A stretch of 64,000 nt of DNA from Congeria kusceri (taxonomy: Eukaryota > Mollusca > Bivalvia > Myida > Dreissenidae), in contig CM051034.1 of the NCBI GenBank assembly GCA_027627225.1, forward strand, positions 46,687,548-46,751,547, written 5' to 3'. The position numbers were made by a program, and so were the translations under genes. This document shows positions 1 to 12,800 of this stretch, one piece after another. Within the stretch, counting starts at the first letter, position 1; every line of letters begins with the position of its first letter. Below the pieces are notes generated by a model that worked only from the letters and a program-made list of their open reading frames with translations, did not search any database and was not told where the DNA came from.

Positions 1-1262
1 TAAAGTTTTTTGGTAAGCTAGTTTTTCAGGAATTGCTTGAGGGATTTCATTTATGGACATTTTTGCACTTAGAAATTGTACATATAAGCTATTTAGATAG
101 GTTGAAGTTTTTCGGTAAGCTAGTTTCTCAACTTTTAAAATCAACTTCATTCCCGCTCTCTAACTCGAGAACATATTAAGCTATTGTAATGAAACTTCAA
201 ACATAGATACCTTATAGCAAGACCTTGCTTGGGATTGCATATTGGTGGGTGGGGTCAAGGTCAAGATCACTGTTACTAAAAATGGAAAAACAGTTTCTGC
301 TCCATAACTTGAGAACATATTGAGATGTTTTAATAAAACTAAATATATAGATACTTTATAACAAGACCTCACTTGGGATTGCATATGGAGTGGGTGGGGT
401 CAAGGTCGAGGTAACTGTTACAGTTATAATTAGAAAAATGGTTTCCGCTCCATAGCTTGAGATACTTTAATAAAACTTAATACATACATACCTTATATCA
501 AGACCTAGCTTGGGATTGCAAATGGCGTGGGTGGGTTCAAGGTCACTGTTGCTAAAAATAGAAAAAAAGGTTTCCGCTCAATAACTCGAGAACGCATTGA
601 GATATTTGAATGAAACTTAATACATACTTACCTTATATCGAGACCTCACTTGGGATTGCCTATAGGGTCAAGGTCAAAGTTACTGTTACTTAAATGGAAA
701 AAACGGTTTTGGCTCAATAACTTGAAAACGCATTGAGATATTTTAAGAAAACTGTATACAAAGATACCTTATATCAAGACCTGGCTTGGGATTGCATATG
801 GGGTGGCTGGGGTCATGGTCAAGGTCACTTTTACTAAAATAGAATAACAATTTTCGCTCAATGATTTGAGAACACATTGAGATATTTTAATGAAACTTAA
901 TACATATATACCTTATATTGAGACCTCACTTGGGATTGCATATAAGGTGGGTGGGGTCAAGGTCAAGGTCATTATTACTAAAAATGGAAAAATGGTTTCC
1001 GCTCAATAACTTTAGAATGCATTGAGATATTTTAATGAAACTCAATAGATATGTGGAGACCTCACATCGGATTGCATATAGGGTGGGTCGGGTCACGGTC
1101 GAGCCCACTGTTACTCTAAATAAAAAATGGTTTCCGCTGAATAGCTTGAGAACACATTGAGATATTTTTATGAAACTTCATACATAGATACTTTATATTG
1201 AAACCTCGCTTGGGATTGCATGTGTGGTTGGTGGGGTCAATGTCAAGTTCGCCATTACTAAA
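1..1262. repeat. Tandem array of ~140-bp monomers (HINE core family A)
   Basis: About eight imperfect copies of a ~140-bp unit. Each has a variant of CTTGAGAACGCATTGAGAT followed by an ATACCTTATAT stretch, a GGGATTGCATATGG stretch and GTGGGGTCAAGGTCA. Phase markers fall near 164, 309, 446, 585, 721, 865, 1011 and 1146. The left end is cut by the window. The same monomer recurs at 20.2-21.8 kb, so the RLR1 exons lie between two arrays of one family in the same orientation. Short minus-strand open frames here (181-384, 926-1108) are by-products of the repeat. Confidence 0.85.
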
Positions 1263-1942
1263 CATTTTATTGATGTGCTGACTTTAATGCATATTATTCG
1301 AAAAAAATAGTTTTTGTCGAATTTCCATTTTTCTTGTTTTAGAAAAAAATATCAGTAACTCTGACAAGCACAAGAAAAGTCGAGCTACTCTTCTGATTGC
1401 ATTCCCATTACTTTGCAAAGCGCATTGAGGAGCATCCATCATTTCACTGATAGCCTTGTTCCATCTTGTTTTGAATAATTTGGTTAAAATGCATCCTTTC
1501 AAGGAATACAAAAAAATCTAGTTAGAATAGGACATAAAACATAGAATAACCATTTTGTTGGAAAGACATGGTCCTTTCTTCTAAATAGGAAACTGGGTCT
1601 CAACCTTTTAGTAACAGTGGAATGTTTCACTTTGTTCTGACATTTTTCAGAGTTTTCCAAATTAAAATTATTACATTTACTAAAACTTAACCTTTAATAT
1701 AGATATTTTTCGATTTCCTTATTATCATATTATGTTCATTTATGTATTATTTCAAAGCCAACAAAGTGTTGTTTAGAATAAATTGCTATGATCTATAAAG
1801 TACCTCCTTTATTATATATAATTAATATTTTATCCCATTGACGCAATAACACCCCATTGGATAAACTTAGCTGTATTCCACACCGTGGAAATATAACTGT
1901 CGCGTGCACGGACTACGTTTTCTATTCCGTAACACGATGCAG
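1263..1942. other. AT-rich spacer, nothing firmly recognised
   Basis: A 75-codon minus-strand open frame (1284-1511) contains a short TRW-type stretch loosely like hAT-type transposase remnants, but nothing else supports it. No RLR N-terminal (CARD) exon was found here. Confidence 0.4.
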
Positions 1943-2898
1943 TCGCCATTGTTACGCTCCCCGAAAGGGGGGAGCATTTAGTCGCCGCTTTGTCCGCTTA
2001 GCCGCTTTGTCCGTCTGTCCAAATTCTAATTTCACTGCAGTTCAGTTTGTCCGGGTATCCTTGATTATTTTATCCATCATACTCCATGTCCTATTTCCGT
2101 CCGTCCGTCCGATACTTTGTTTCTGCGCGAGAAAAACAACATTTTAATGGAATATTTTCATTTCTGCGTGAGATGTCGGGCAGGAACTAACAACTCGAAA
2201 TCATTAAAATTTTATATGCAGCATTCCTACCAAGGGAACATGTGCATATTGTCAGGTTGTTCCAGTCTGATCATTTTTTTGCCTATTTTGCTTGTCCACA
2301 CGATAACTTGGCCATGGGTGAATGCATCTTAAAATTACTTGACACGAATGTTTGCTCGCGAATCAGTCCATAGGTCAAAGGTCAAGGTCACATCTAGAGT
2401 TCAAAGGGCAAATTTGACATTTTGCTTGTTTATGCTTCAGCTTGCCATGGATTTTAAAAACTACTTGACACGAATGTTAACCTCAATGAGACAACATAAA
2501 GTGCATGTAAACCAGATCCATATGTCAAAGGTCAAGGTCACACTTAGAGGTCAAAAGTCAAAATCAGTTTTTTGCTTGTCCTGACTATGACATGGTCATT
2601 GAATGATCTATTTTCCAATTAAGTGGCACAAATGTTTGCCTAAATTAGACGGCATGTTACGAGCATGAACTAGATCTGTAGGTCAAAGGTCAATGTCATA
2701 CTTAAAGGTCACAGGTCGAAATTGATCTTTTGCTTGTCCAAACTTTTAACTTCTTGAATGCATTTTAAGACTTTGCACAAATGTTAGCCTCAACATAACA
2801 ACATGTCATTGTATGAATCAGGTTCTTAGGTTTCAGGTCAAGGTCACATTTAGAGGGCAAAGCGGCATCATCCATCGGTTCTACTGATATTCTTGTTT
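1943..2898 (+). mobile_element. Pearl/HINE-like element, family B
   Basis: The head hairpin GCTCCCCGAAAGGGGGGAGC lies at 1948-1970. It is followed by a GTCCG-rich stretch (1990-2110), four ~145-bp cores that each carry AGGTCAAAGGTCAAGGTCA (starting near 2339, 2467, 2619, 2775), and a tail ending TCTTGTTT at 2891-2898. Head, tetranucleotide-rich segment, tandem cores and CTTGTT tail are the known layout of bivalve pearl/HINE non-autonomous Helentrons. The open frames inside (1857-2147, 2117-2332, 2339-2584) are not treated as genes. An inverted copy of the same head lies near 24.15 kb. Confidence 0.7.
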
Positions 2899-3618
2899 AC
2901 CTTTGTCGTACACATTTTCTGGTCAGTCATTGGAAGATAGTTTACACATAGCATTTAAAATGCACAAATGTGTTTTCAAAAACAATCAAATTAAACGTGC
3001 AGTCACACATGTAGATGTGATTCGTTTCAGAGTTTTTGAAAATGAGTAGTCATGGTCATTTATTGTGTATTTATTTATTTATAGATAATAAATTGTTAGG
3101 ATCATTCCGCAGTTATGTATTTGTTGACTTTGAATGTTCTAGTTCATTGTGAAAATTGCTATTTGTTTTTGAAGTAATAACACAAACTTATACCACAAAA
3201 CATGTTAGCAGCCTAAGGTTTGTTATTGTATGTCTAGAATCTTGGGAATACTTCTTTATACATTTTTTTTCAATAGTAAAAGTAGTTGTGCTACTAATTT
3301 ATGAATTCAACGGTTTTTTATACATTTGTTTTTATATGGTTTGGAAGAAAAATGATGGGATAGATAGAATACTAGGATTAGTGTTTAATATAGAGAAGTT
3401 TTTCTTGGGAGGCTTAGAACACGGAAGCACTAACCTATTATTCTCTATATATTCAATACATGCATGTTGAAATTCATAGCAATCAGAGCGCTTTTCAGAA
3501 TAAACTACACTTTAAACTAATATTTAAAACATGGAGATATTTTCTGAAATGAAGAAAAAGTACACTTCATAGCAAGGTGATTTGGGCTTATATTTGGAAT
3601 ATTTTATTTGTATTCTAG
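2899..3618. other. Intron or upstream sequence before the first RLR1 exon in the window
   Basis: AT-rich. No exon with a phase-1 donor that could join the exon at 3619 was recognised. The 104-codon frame at 3156-3470 has no recognisable domain. Confidence 0.5.
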
Positions 3619-3800
3619 GAGCACCCAAGGACAATCGTTTGGTGTCTGAACCAGTGGACAATGAAAATGTGGAAGATGTGGAAATCATGTTACGCGACTA
3701 CCAGCAGGAGTTAGCTGCCCCAGCCATTGACGGAAAGAACGTGGTCATCGTTGCACCCACTGGTTCTGGGAAAACAAGAGTGGCTTTCAAAATTATTCAG
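3619..3800 (+). CDS. RLR1 exon: linker, Q-motif region, Walker A
   Basis: The acceptor is TTCTAG at 3613-3618 and the donor is GTATAT at 3801. The exon enters in phase 1 and leaves in phase 0. It encodes residues 1-60 of the partial protein, an acidic ~20-residue linker followed by helicase motif I (GSGKT). Confidence 0.92.
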
Positions 3801-6800
3801 GTATATTACCTGGATAATAATTATTCCTAATAAATAAAATTAAGGGAGTGATTGACAAAACTTACCAATTGTATCCATTATATGTAATCAAGTATTCAAA
3901 ATGAAATAATAATAATATTATTCAGTTTGTGTCAACTTCTTGAAACTTCTTGCAATTTTTGCAAAATGTCCTTAATATCATTAATATTTTTCCAATTTAT
4001 ATACTTTTCCTGTTTACTACAAAAACTTAAAAAAATGAACTAGGTACTTTAGACACTTTGATATTGACCTGTCTAAAGTATATATATGAAGCAAATTACA
4101 TATTTACAACACATTACTTTTCTTCAACAAAACGAAATGAATTTCTTATGTTTGATGACACTTTTCTGATAAAGAAATCACAACTCTTCATTAAGTCATA
4201 TGGTTATATTCTGTTAAGTATGAGCATAATTTTGGAATTCAACACTTATTCAACTACTGTACACATTCATTTCTGTTGTTCAGGAACATATACAAAAGCT
4301 TCAGGGTCATGGTATACCCAAGGTCGTGTTCCTGGTAAACCAGGTGGCGCTGGCCAATCAACAAGGGACCGAGTGTAAGAAACTGCTGCCCAAGTATAAG
4401 TGTCACACGATCACGGGCGATTCACAGAGGAACAAGAACGAGTACTTGAAGGACTTCATAGACAAGTGAGTCCCTACAGAGCTTTATAATTGCGCTCTGT
4501 GTTTTTAATGCACCTTGGGGGAAAAGTGGCTGGGCCCTTCAGATGAGGAATTTTACGGCAAATGGGGCTTTTTTTAGAAAAGCATTACTTCATTTTTATA
4601 TATTCTACAATTCATTAATTATAAGAAATTAAACATTAATGAATTGTTTTGCTACAAATGATAACTAAGATTAAGCAAAAACTTGGTTTGATGAAAACTT
4701 GCCTGGATTGTTTACAAAAAATCCTCTATCGTAGTCAATTTTGTCTGATTTTGGTCATTTTTTATTTTTCAAAATAAAGCTTACATTCTGAGGGGAATTG
4801 GAAGGTAAATAAAGGGGAAAAATATATATGTTTAAAGCAGGGAAATGAGGCCAAATTTGTGCCCCAAATTTGCCCTAAAAGCCTCTGAGCTCTCCAACGT
4901 ATCAATTGAAATATTCCTGTAAACTGTTACGCTTGAAATTGTCTGGTAATACATGTAGAACATAGTATTACTTGACCTTGAAACTGTATCACTAGCCTTT
5001 GAAACTGTATCACTTGCCCTTGAAACTGTAGCAATAGCCCTTGAAACTGTATCACTAGCCTTTGAAACTGTATTACTTGCCCTTGAAACTGTATCACTAG
5101 CCCTTGAAACAGTATCACTAGCCCTTGAAAATATCACTTTAAATAAGCTTTAGCTAACAGTATTAGTGAACAAAATGTTGTAATTTGTATATCTTCAAGA
5201 GCTACTTGAATCTAACTCACTTTTCTTATAAACTGTATCATTGCAAATAGCTTCTAAACTGGATCACATGAAATTATCCTGTTTAACTGTTTCACTGGAA
5301 ATAGCCTCTAAAATAGTTTTAAAAATCATCCTGCAAACTGTATAACTTGAAATAGCCTCTAAAATGCCTCACATGAAATTGGCCTGAAAACCAAAAATGT
5401 GAATCACTTGAAACAAAATCTTAACTATGAACTAAACTTGATAGGAACTTATTTACCAAAAAGTAGCAACTGTCACAAGAACTGAATCTTTATTTTGTTC
5501 CAAAAATAATCTCTAAATGTTGAAATTATAAAGGTTCTCTGTGTGTCTTTATAAATCATTCTGGAAATGAAAATATGCATTGTAAAATATAGCTTTAAAT
5601 TTAACGTCTGTCTTGCAATGAGTAGATCAACAGTTTGATCCCTTCAGGGGAAATGTTCGCGTGTTCTTTTCACAAGACACAGTGTCAATGGCTCGTATTC
5701 ACCAAACTATTCTTAGACTTCAGAATAAAGAATAGACTTAGAACCAAGAAAAAATACTTGTGTGTTTGCACGTATGCTGATACTAATGATGCTTGAGTCA
5801 TTAACAAACAGTTTTAAATAAAGAATGCTATAATTAGAGTAAGTAAATACCCAGTTAAACTGAAATTATAGGCATTTTTCGGATAGAACAGTTTTAAAAA
5901 TATTGTTTATTGTTAAGTCTTTAGTCTAAGAATGGGTTGGTGAAAATGAGCCCTGGTTCTTTTTTGGTAACAGACTCGAAAATATCTCATTTCAACACAG
6001 TCGAACATAAAATAAATAGGTTTAAACATATACTTTTTTGCTGCAGACGTGACATACTTGTCGTCACAGCCCAAGTGTTGTTGGACGCGCTGGTCAGGAA
6101 GGAGATCGAGAGTATTTCCCGATTCTCGCTAATCATTTTTGACGAGTGTCATCACACGCAGGCCAACCATCCGTTCAACCAGATCATGGGTCTGTACCTT
6201 GAACTGAAGTTTTCGAAAGGTACAAGGTCGAAGGTGGACTTACCACAGGTTCGTAATTTTTTCTTTGATAAATTAATTTTTACTGCTTGAAGCGTTTTTG
6301 TTGTAATAATGATGTTAAAATTGCTAAATGTCAGATAAGGTTTTTGTGTCACCTGAATAGGCGACATATAGGTGTTACTTTTGTGGACATGTAGGTGTTA
6401 CTTTTGTCGGAGGCGCCATCGATGGCGTCGGCGGTGTCGACGGCGGCGGCCCATTTCGCTTGTCCGGAGCATAACTGCTAGACTATTAAAGCTATCAACA
6501 TGAAACTTCATAGGTAGATAGATCTCATTGAGGAGAAGTGCAGTGCACAAAAAGTGTTGCTCTGCATCACATACTTTTTGAGTTATTGCCCTTTGTTTAT
6601 TTTCATACCTAATTTGTATCTGGAGCATAACTCTAATACTATGAAAGCTATCAACTTGAAACTTCATAGGTAGATGGATCTCATTTAGGGGAAGTGCAGT
6701 GTACAAGAACCATTACTCTGCACCTCATACTTTCGGAGTAATTTACCTTTGTACATTTTCATACTTTTTTTTCGCATTTTTTGGTTTTAAAATTAGTCAT

Positions 6801-9800
6801 TTCTTTGCAGTTAGCCAGATTGCAGTGCTTTTGAAAATTTCAATAAATCTGTTTTAAAAAAAATTGAGCATAAACCTTAAGTGCTTTTTCATTTTGATTC
6901 ACGTAAGCTATCCGGCGTCAGGCGACACATCCGACTCCCGGAGTTCTAGTTGTACTGTAAGAAATGTTAAGAAGAATCCGAATTAGTAACCTTCGGTCAA
7001 GAAAAGACAGGAGCTTTGATGAAGCACTTTTAAATAGAGATTTTATCAATTGTTAAAGTGTTTGAATTAATGTTTACCCAAATCAAAATCAGTGGCATGC
7101 CGTCTATTAATAGACACCTTAACATTGTTATATCACACATATGAAGATGCAGCACTGCGTTCTTCGTTGTTTTATTTTCTAAAACATAAAAATTATCTGG
7201 AGGGCATATGTCCGGGAGGGCATGTGCTCGGATACTGTTTCTTTGGTTAATTCACATTGAGCAGTTACGTGTGGCATGTGATTGTTTACCATATTATTTG
7301 TAAAATCAGTGAACATAGCGTATGTTTCTTGCTTAATTGTTAAATAAATACTAGTTAAAAGATTCTGTGTCTTGGTTATGTATGTTAACCAATAATATTG
7401 TTCTCCGAAAGTAACATTTGTTGTAGATCGTGGGTTTAACGGCCTCTGTTGGTGTTGGCAAAGCACGGGACGTGGAAAAAGCCGTGGATCACATCAAACG
7501 TCTCATGGCGAATCTCGATGCACACGTCATTAGCACCGTGAAGAAAAACATCGGCGAGCTGAGGGGATATGTAAGCATGCCTGATGAAGGTAAGACAATT
7601 TTTAGCTTAATTTTTCAACAAACAATCTCGTTTATAGATTAGCATTGGGCGGGCGGGTGTTGCGATGTCGTTACCAAATTTGCATTAAAGTTTCGTATTC
7701 CTAACATATTTTCAAAAGTTCTTGGTCAATCTTCATTAAACTTTACAGAAATGTTCCTTGGATGGTCCCCTACCAAACCTGTGAAATGTTTCCGCTTCAC
7801 TGCACAAGATGGCCGCCAGAGCTAAATTAGAATTATGTCTAAACGCCATTTTTTTCTAAACATATGGCTAAATTTCAAATAATTTTACACAAATTTTCGT
7901 TTAGTGTTTCTCTACCAAACTTATTCGAATGGTTCCGCCTCACTGCACAAAAAATCCGGCTTCAATGCAATTTCAGCATTTTTTTTTTAAGACATTCAAA
8001 TACAATCATTACAGTAGCGAATGGTTTTTGCTTCGATCACTGGACTTGACAGTTCAAATAATAATGAGTTGTTTGCATAGACTGTCGTCTGCTGTTGTTT
8101 TAGGTACATATTTGATTGATTGTTTGGTTTGATTGATTGTTTAGTTTGATTGATTGTTTTTTTGCTATGATAATTTGATGCAGCATTTCTAATGACTTCT
8201 TCATTTGGACAAAAAATCCTTGTAATAATGGAGACCTTTCTCTAATCAACCATTCTTACCCAGCTCAGTCGCTTACAATGGAGACCTTTCTCTAATCAAC
8301 CATGCTTACCCAGCTCAGTCGCTTACAAATGGAGACCTTTCTCTAATCAACCTTGCTTACCCAGCTCAGTCGCTTAAAATGGAGACCTTTCTCTAATCAA
8401 CCATGCTTACCCAACTCAGTCTGTTACAATGGAGACCTTTCTCTAATCCATCTTGCTTACCCAGCTCAGTCACTTACAATGGAGACCTTTCTCTAATCAA
8501 CCATGCTTACCCAGCTCAGTCGCTTACAATGGAGACCTTTCTCTAATCAACCATGCTTACCCAGCTCAGTCGCTTACAAACACTATTTACAAAATACACT
8601 TGCACTTGTTTCTACAAACTATCTGCGACTAGATAGGTCTTGTCATTGTCGATCCTTTGATAACATGGGCAAAGCAGACTGACATGCCTTTCAAATTTTA
8701 CCATATTCCTAGATGATTTTGTATATGTATGTAAATAAGGTTTGAAATTATATTAATAGAAATTATTTGTTTCATTCTAGAGACTAAGACTGTAGCCAAA
8801 AGAGAAAAGGACGTATTTGGAATAGCCGTGACAAAACTGATGGCTACCATAGAAACGAGAATGGCCGGTTTTTCAGGTGACTGGTTAAACATAGTTTGAG
8901 TGTAAACCTATTTAATTTAGCTTGAGTCCATTTCCTATGTAGGACAAGTACTTGGCATTGTTGAGAAACATCGCGAGTTAGGTTTAATATTAACCTTTGA
9001 TCAGAATCTTAGTGGAAACTGTCATCTTAGAAAAGCTGAATCACTTGTTGAGAAAATGCCTTTACCATGTATTGAAATACAGATGGAGAGTACCTAGATC
9101 CAGGCAAACTTGTCAGTCAGATTTCTTTTTATTCTTCTACGTTTACTTCAATCTGTTGTTATTACTATCAACAAAAATTATGTACAGCTTAGTTTATCGA
9201 AGGTACTGTTTTGATTTCAACCCCACATGCAAATAATTACATTTGGAAGAAAGAAAAATACAATAGTAAGTACATCAAATAGTACTCTATCGATTCTGTT
9301 TAAACTGATCATATGTTGCCGACACAGACATGCGCTTCAATGGATACCATATAATTATTGGTCTTGATCATACGCATTTAATTCAGGTGTCCGGATTTAG
9401 GTACTGTCGGGATTTACGAACTTTGCCAGTAAAGATTACAGAATCATGATCATGCAATCAGTCTTGCAATCACAGTATCGCAATCACAGTATATGATTTT
9501 GAACTCACAATCTCACAACCCAAATCTTGTGATTATGATCTCGCTGTCACAATCTCGGAATGATAATCTTGCAATCACGATCTTGGAATTACGATATCAT
9601 GATCATGCAGTCATGATCGTGAAATCAAGATCTGACAATCATGATCTTGCAATCACAATCTTGCACTCATGAACTTGCAATCTAATTAAGATCAGTCAAA
9701 AACAGTCTTGTAATCAAGATCTCGTAATCACAATTTCAGAAACACAATCTTGCAATCAAGAGCTCGCAATCACAATCTCGGAATCACAATCTTGCAATCA

Positions 9801-12800
9801 CGTGCTCGCGGTCACAATCTTGCAAATCATGAGCTCGCAACCGCAATCGTGGAATCACAATTTTGCAATCACGAGCTTGCAATCACAATCTCGAAATCAC
9901 ATCTTGCAATCACAAGCTCGCAATCACAATCTTGCAATCATGAGCTCCCAAACAGAATCTCACAATCACAATTTTTTCAATCACATGGTTGGCTCCGTAT
10001 ACATTACACTATTATGACTGTTTTACAATTTATTTGTGCTTGTGTTGACTGTGTGTAGGCTTTGTAAGAAACACTTGGTGCCAAAAATAGCATATAACTA
10101 CCATAATTTATTTGAAAGAAAGCAATATTTTCTTATTTCATAGCAAATATTTAAAATAAAAAGGTACATGTATTCTTACAAAAATGAAATAAAACCCGGC
10201 TTATTTCTAAAAATCAAAGTATAAGTATTGGACAGTTAAATTATTGGGCCAAAATTAAATTTGGTTTTGTATTTTGAGCTCACCAGAGCATGAGTGCTCA
10301 GTTACTTATTGGTATAGGGGACCTCTTCTGCGTTAAGCGTCCGTATGCCATAGACAATTTGACAGTTATCAAAATAAAGGCTTTATTTTTTGTTCAATCT
10401 TGACCTTACTTTCAACTTTCAGAGTTTGTGAATGTGAATATCTGTACAATTTGGGTTGGTATCGATAATGGGCCAAAGTCAACCAGGAACCTTAGAGATA
10501 TTGCCCCTTTTTCAGGTAAAAATGCAAAATGTGCATTTATTAGTGTGAAGACTTCATTTTTTACCCAATCTTGACCAAACGTTTTCTGTTAGTGTTTGGA
10601 AATAATGTCTCATTACAAGCTAAACATGTGCAAGGTTGGGCCACAAACACCAGAGTTATGGCCCCTTGTTTGTGGGAAAAAATGCAAAAATTGCCTTTTT
10701 CCTTCATAGAAACCAAATTTCTCTTCCAATCTTGACCAGATGTCCACAGTTTTTGTGTGACCGTAAGATCTTAGCAGAAGCCAGAAACGGGCTGGATAGC
10801 ACCGCCAACCCCTTTTTGGTGGAAAATTTGTCTTTTTCCTTGATACAGACTGTATTTTTCTTCAAATCAAATCCGAAGTTAGGGGCCATTGTTTGTGACA
10901 ATAATGCAAAAGTGCCTTTTCCCTGTATGAAGATGTCATTTTTTTTTATCAAATCTTAATCAAACATCCACTTGTTTTATATGACTATATCATATCAGCA
11001 AAAGCAACAAATAGGACGGATCAGCCGCAAACACGGGTTTTATTTGTAAAATAAATGCAAAAATGCAAGACAGGGACTTCATTGTCACCCAGTCTGGATC
11101 AGAGTTGCACATGTAGGATAAACGACAATACACTCCACTCTTTGGAATAAGCAGGCAAGCATAACATGACCTTTACGCAGCCGTGGCCATTATATTTCAG
11201 AACATTAACAATCCTCCTCCAAAATGGTGTGCGAATAGTTGGATACCAGGGTGGAGAAAATATACCCAGGTCGCTACATGTTTACTTGAACATGAGTCTA
11301 TTTTTTTGTCTTTGACAAACAATGACAAACCAAGGTGCTAAAGAAATGCATGTATGAGAGTAAATCAGCAAGACTAATGATTAAAGGTCATTATGGCGTA
11401 CATTTCCATTACTTGTTCAAGAATCACAACAGTAAGGTCTTCATCTTTGCCAGTACTCAGGTGAGCCCTTTGAGCTATCATGGCCCTCTGGTTTTACTTT
11501 AAATCAGTTGGTTATGGTTTTAAATGTTACAGTTTTTCTGGGGCATTGGCCAATTCTTGTGTCAAGTCTGGTTTTTATGTCCCTGACATCTTGATGCGGG
11601 AGGCATATAGTGATTGTCCTATTCATCCGTCTGTCCTACCGTCCGTGACAAGGTTAAGTAGATTTTACCATTTTGTCTAGCACCAACACCGCTTACTACA
11701 ACACTTGGATACTAACACAATCGTTGCTTATGACCATTCCCTATCCACCCATATCACCCAACCTAACTTTGACCTTAACCTTGACCTAATTTGCACTTAG
11801 AATAATTCAAATTGGCTGTTTCTTGGTTAACTAGCTTTTACTGTTTCCTCTAGCACCAAGACCGCTTGCTACAACACTTGGATACTTACACAGTTTTTGC
11901 TTATGACCATCCCCAATCCACCCATATCACCCAAACTCACTTTGACCGTGAACTTGACCTAATTTGGACTTATAATAAATCAAAAGTGCCATTTTTTTGT
12001 TAACTAGATTTTACCGTTTAGTCTGGTACCAACACCGCCTACTACAACACTTGGAAATCAAGACAGTTGTTACTTATGACCATTCCCAATCCACCCATAT
12101 TACCCAACCATACTTTGACCATGATCTTAGTTGGACTTAGAAAAATTCAAATGGGCTGTCCAGCACTAACTGGGGGCTTGTTTCTGGAGCATTGGCCTTT
12201 TGTTGTGTCAAGTCTTGTTCTTCTCAATAACTTTAGGGCATTATACATTGGTCAGTGTTGGAATGCTTGATTTCTTGTATTGCACTAGTTGTTAAAGAAA
12301 TGTCGGGCGGAGATAAGTTTGAAAAAGAGTTGAAAGCACCTGCTGAGAAAGGGAACGCAGCCTACACACAGTGGGTCAGCAAACTGTGGAAGGAAATTGC
12401 TAAACTTAAGGACGACAAGGCCAGGAAGCTCCTTCAACCATGCCGGACTCATCTGGAAGTTAGTATGATTAACAGCCTGATACTGAAAAACCATGGTAGT
12501 CTAAGTTAAGCATATTTTGTAGTCCCTGCAAAGTGTGAAATTAAGATGCTTCATAAATTCTTCATTCATTAATATGTTAATAAGTAGAACTATCAAAACT
12601 ATATCTCTATGCCTGTTGGATGTATACTCTCATTAATGTATTGATTATTTATCATTTGGAAAGTTAAACATTTTACTGTGCATTATTCTATGTTCATATT
12701 AAAATAATATGATATTGCAAAATTATTATTGAGAGAGTATACATATAAAATTAAAAATGTACCAAGTCCAGTATGAATTAGTTGATTGTCAAAATGCTCG

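Noticed and set aside
1857..2147. 96-codon plus-strand open frame upstream of RLR1 as an N-terminal exon
   Set aside because: It covers the hairpin head and GTCCG tract of a transposable element, shows no CARD-like pattern and has no suitable phase-1 donor.
4058..4378. 106-codon plus-strand open frame
   Set aside because: It overlaps the motif Ia exon in a different frame. The other frame gives RLR helicase text and the correct splice phase.
9750..10058. 102-codon open frame rich in Asn-His-Glu/Ala repeats
   Set aside because: It is a translation of the AATCACAATCTTGC repeat.
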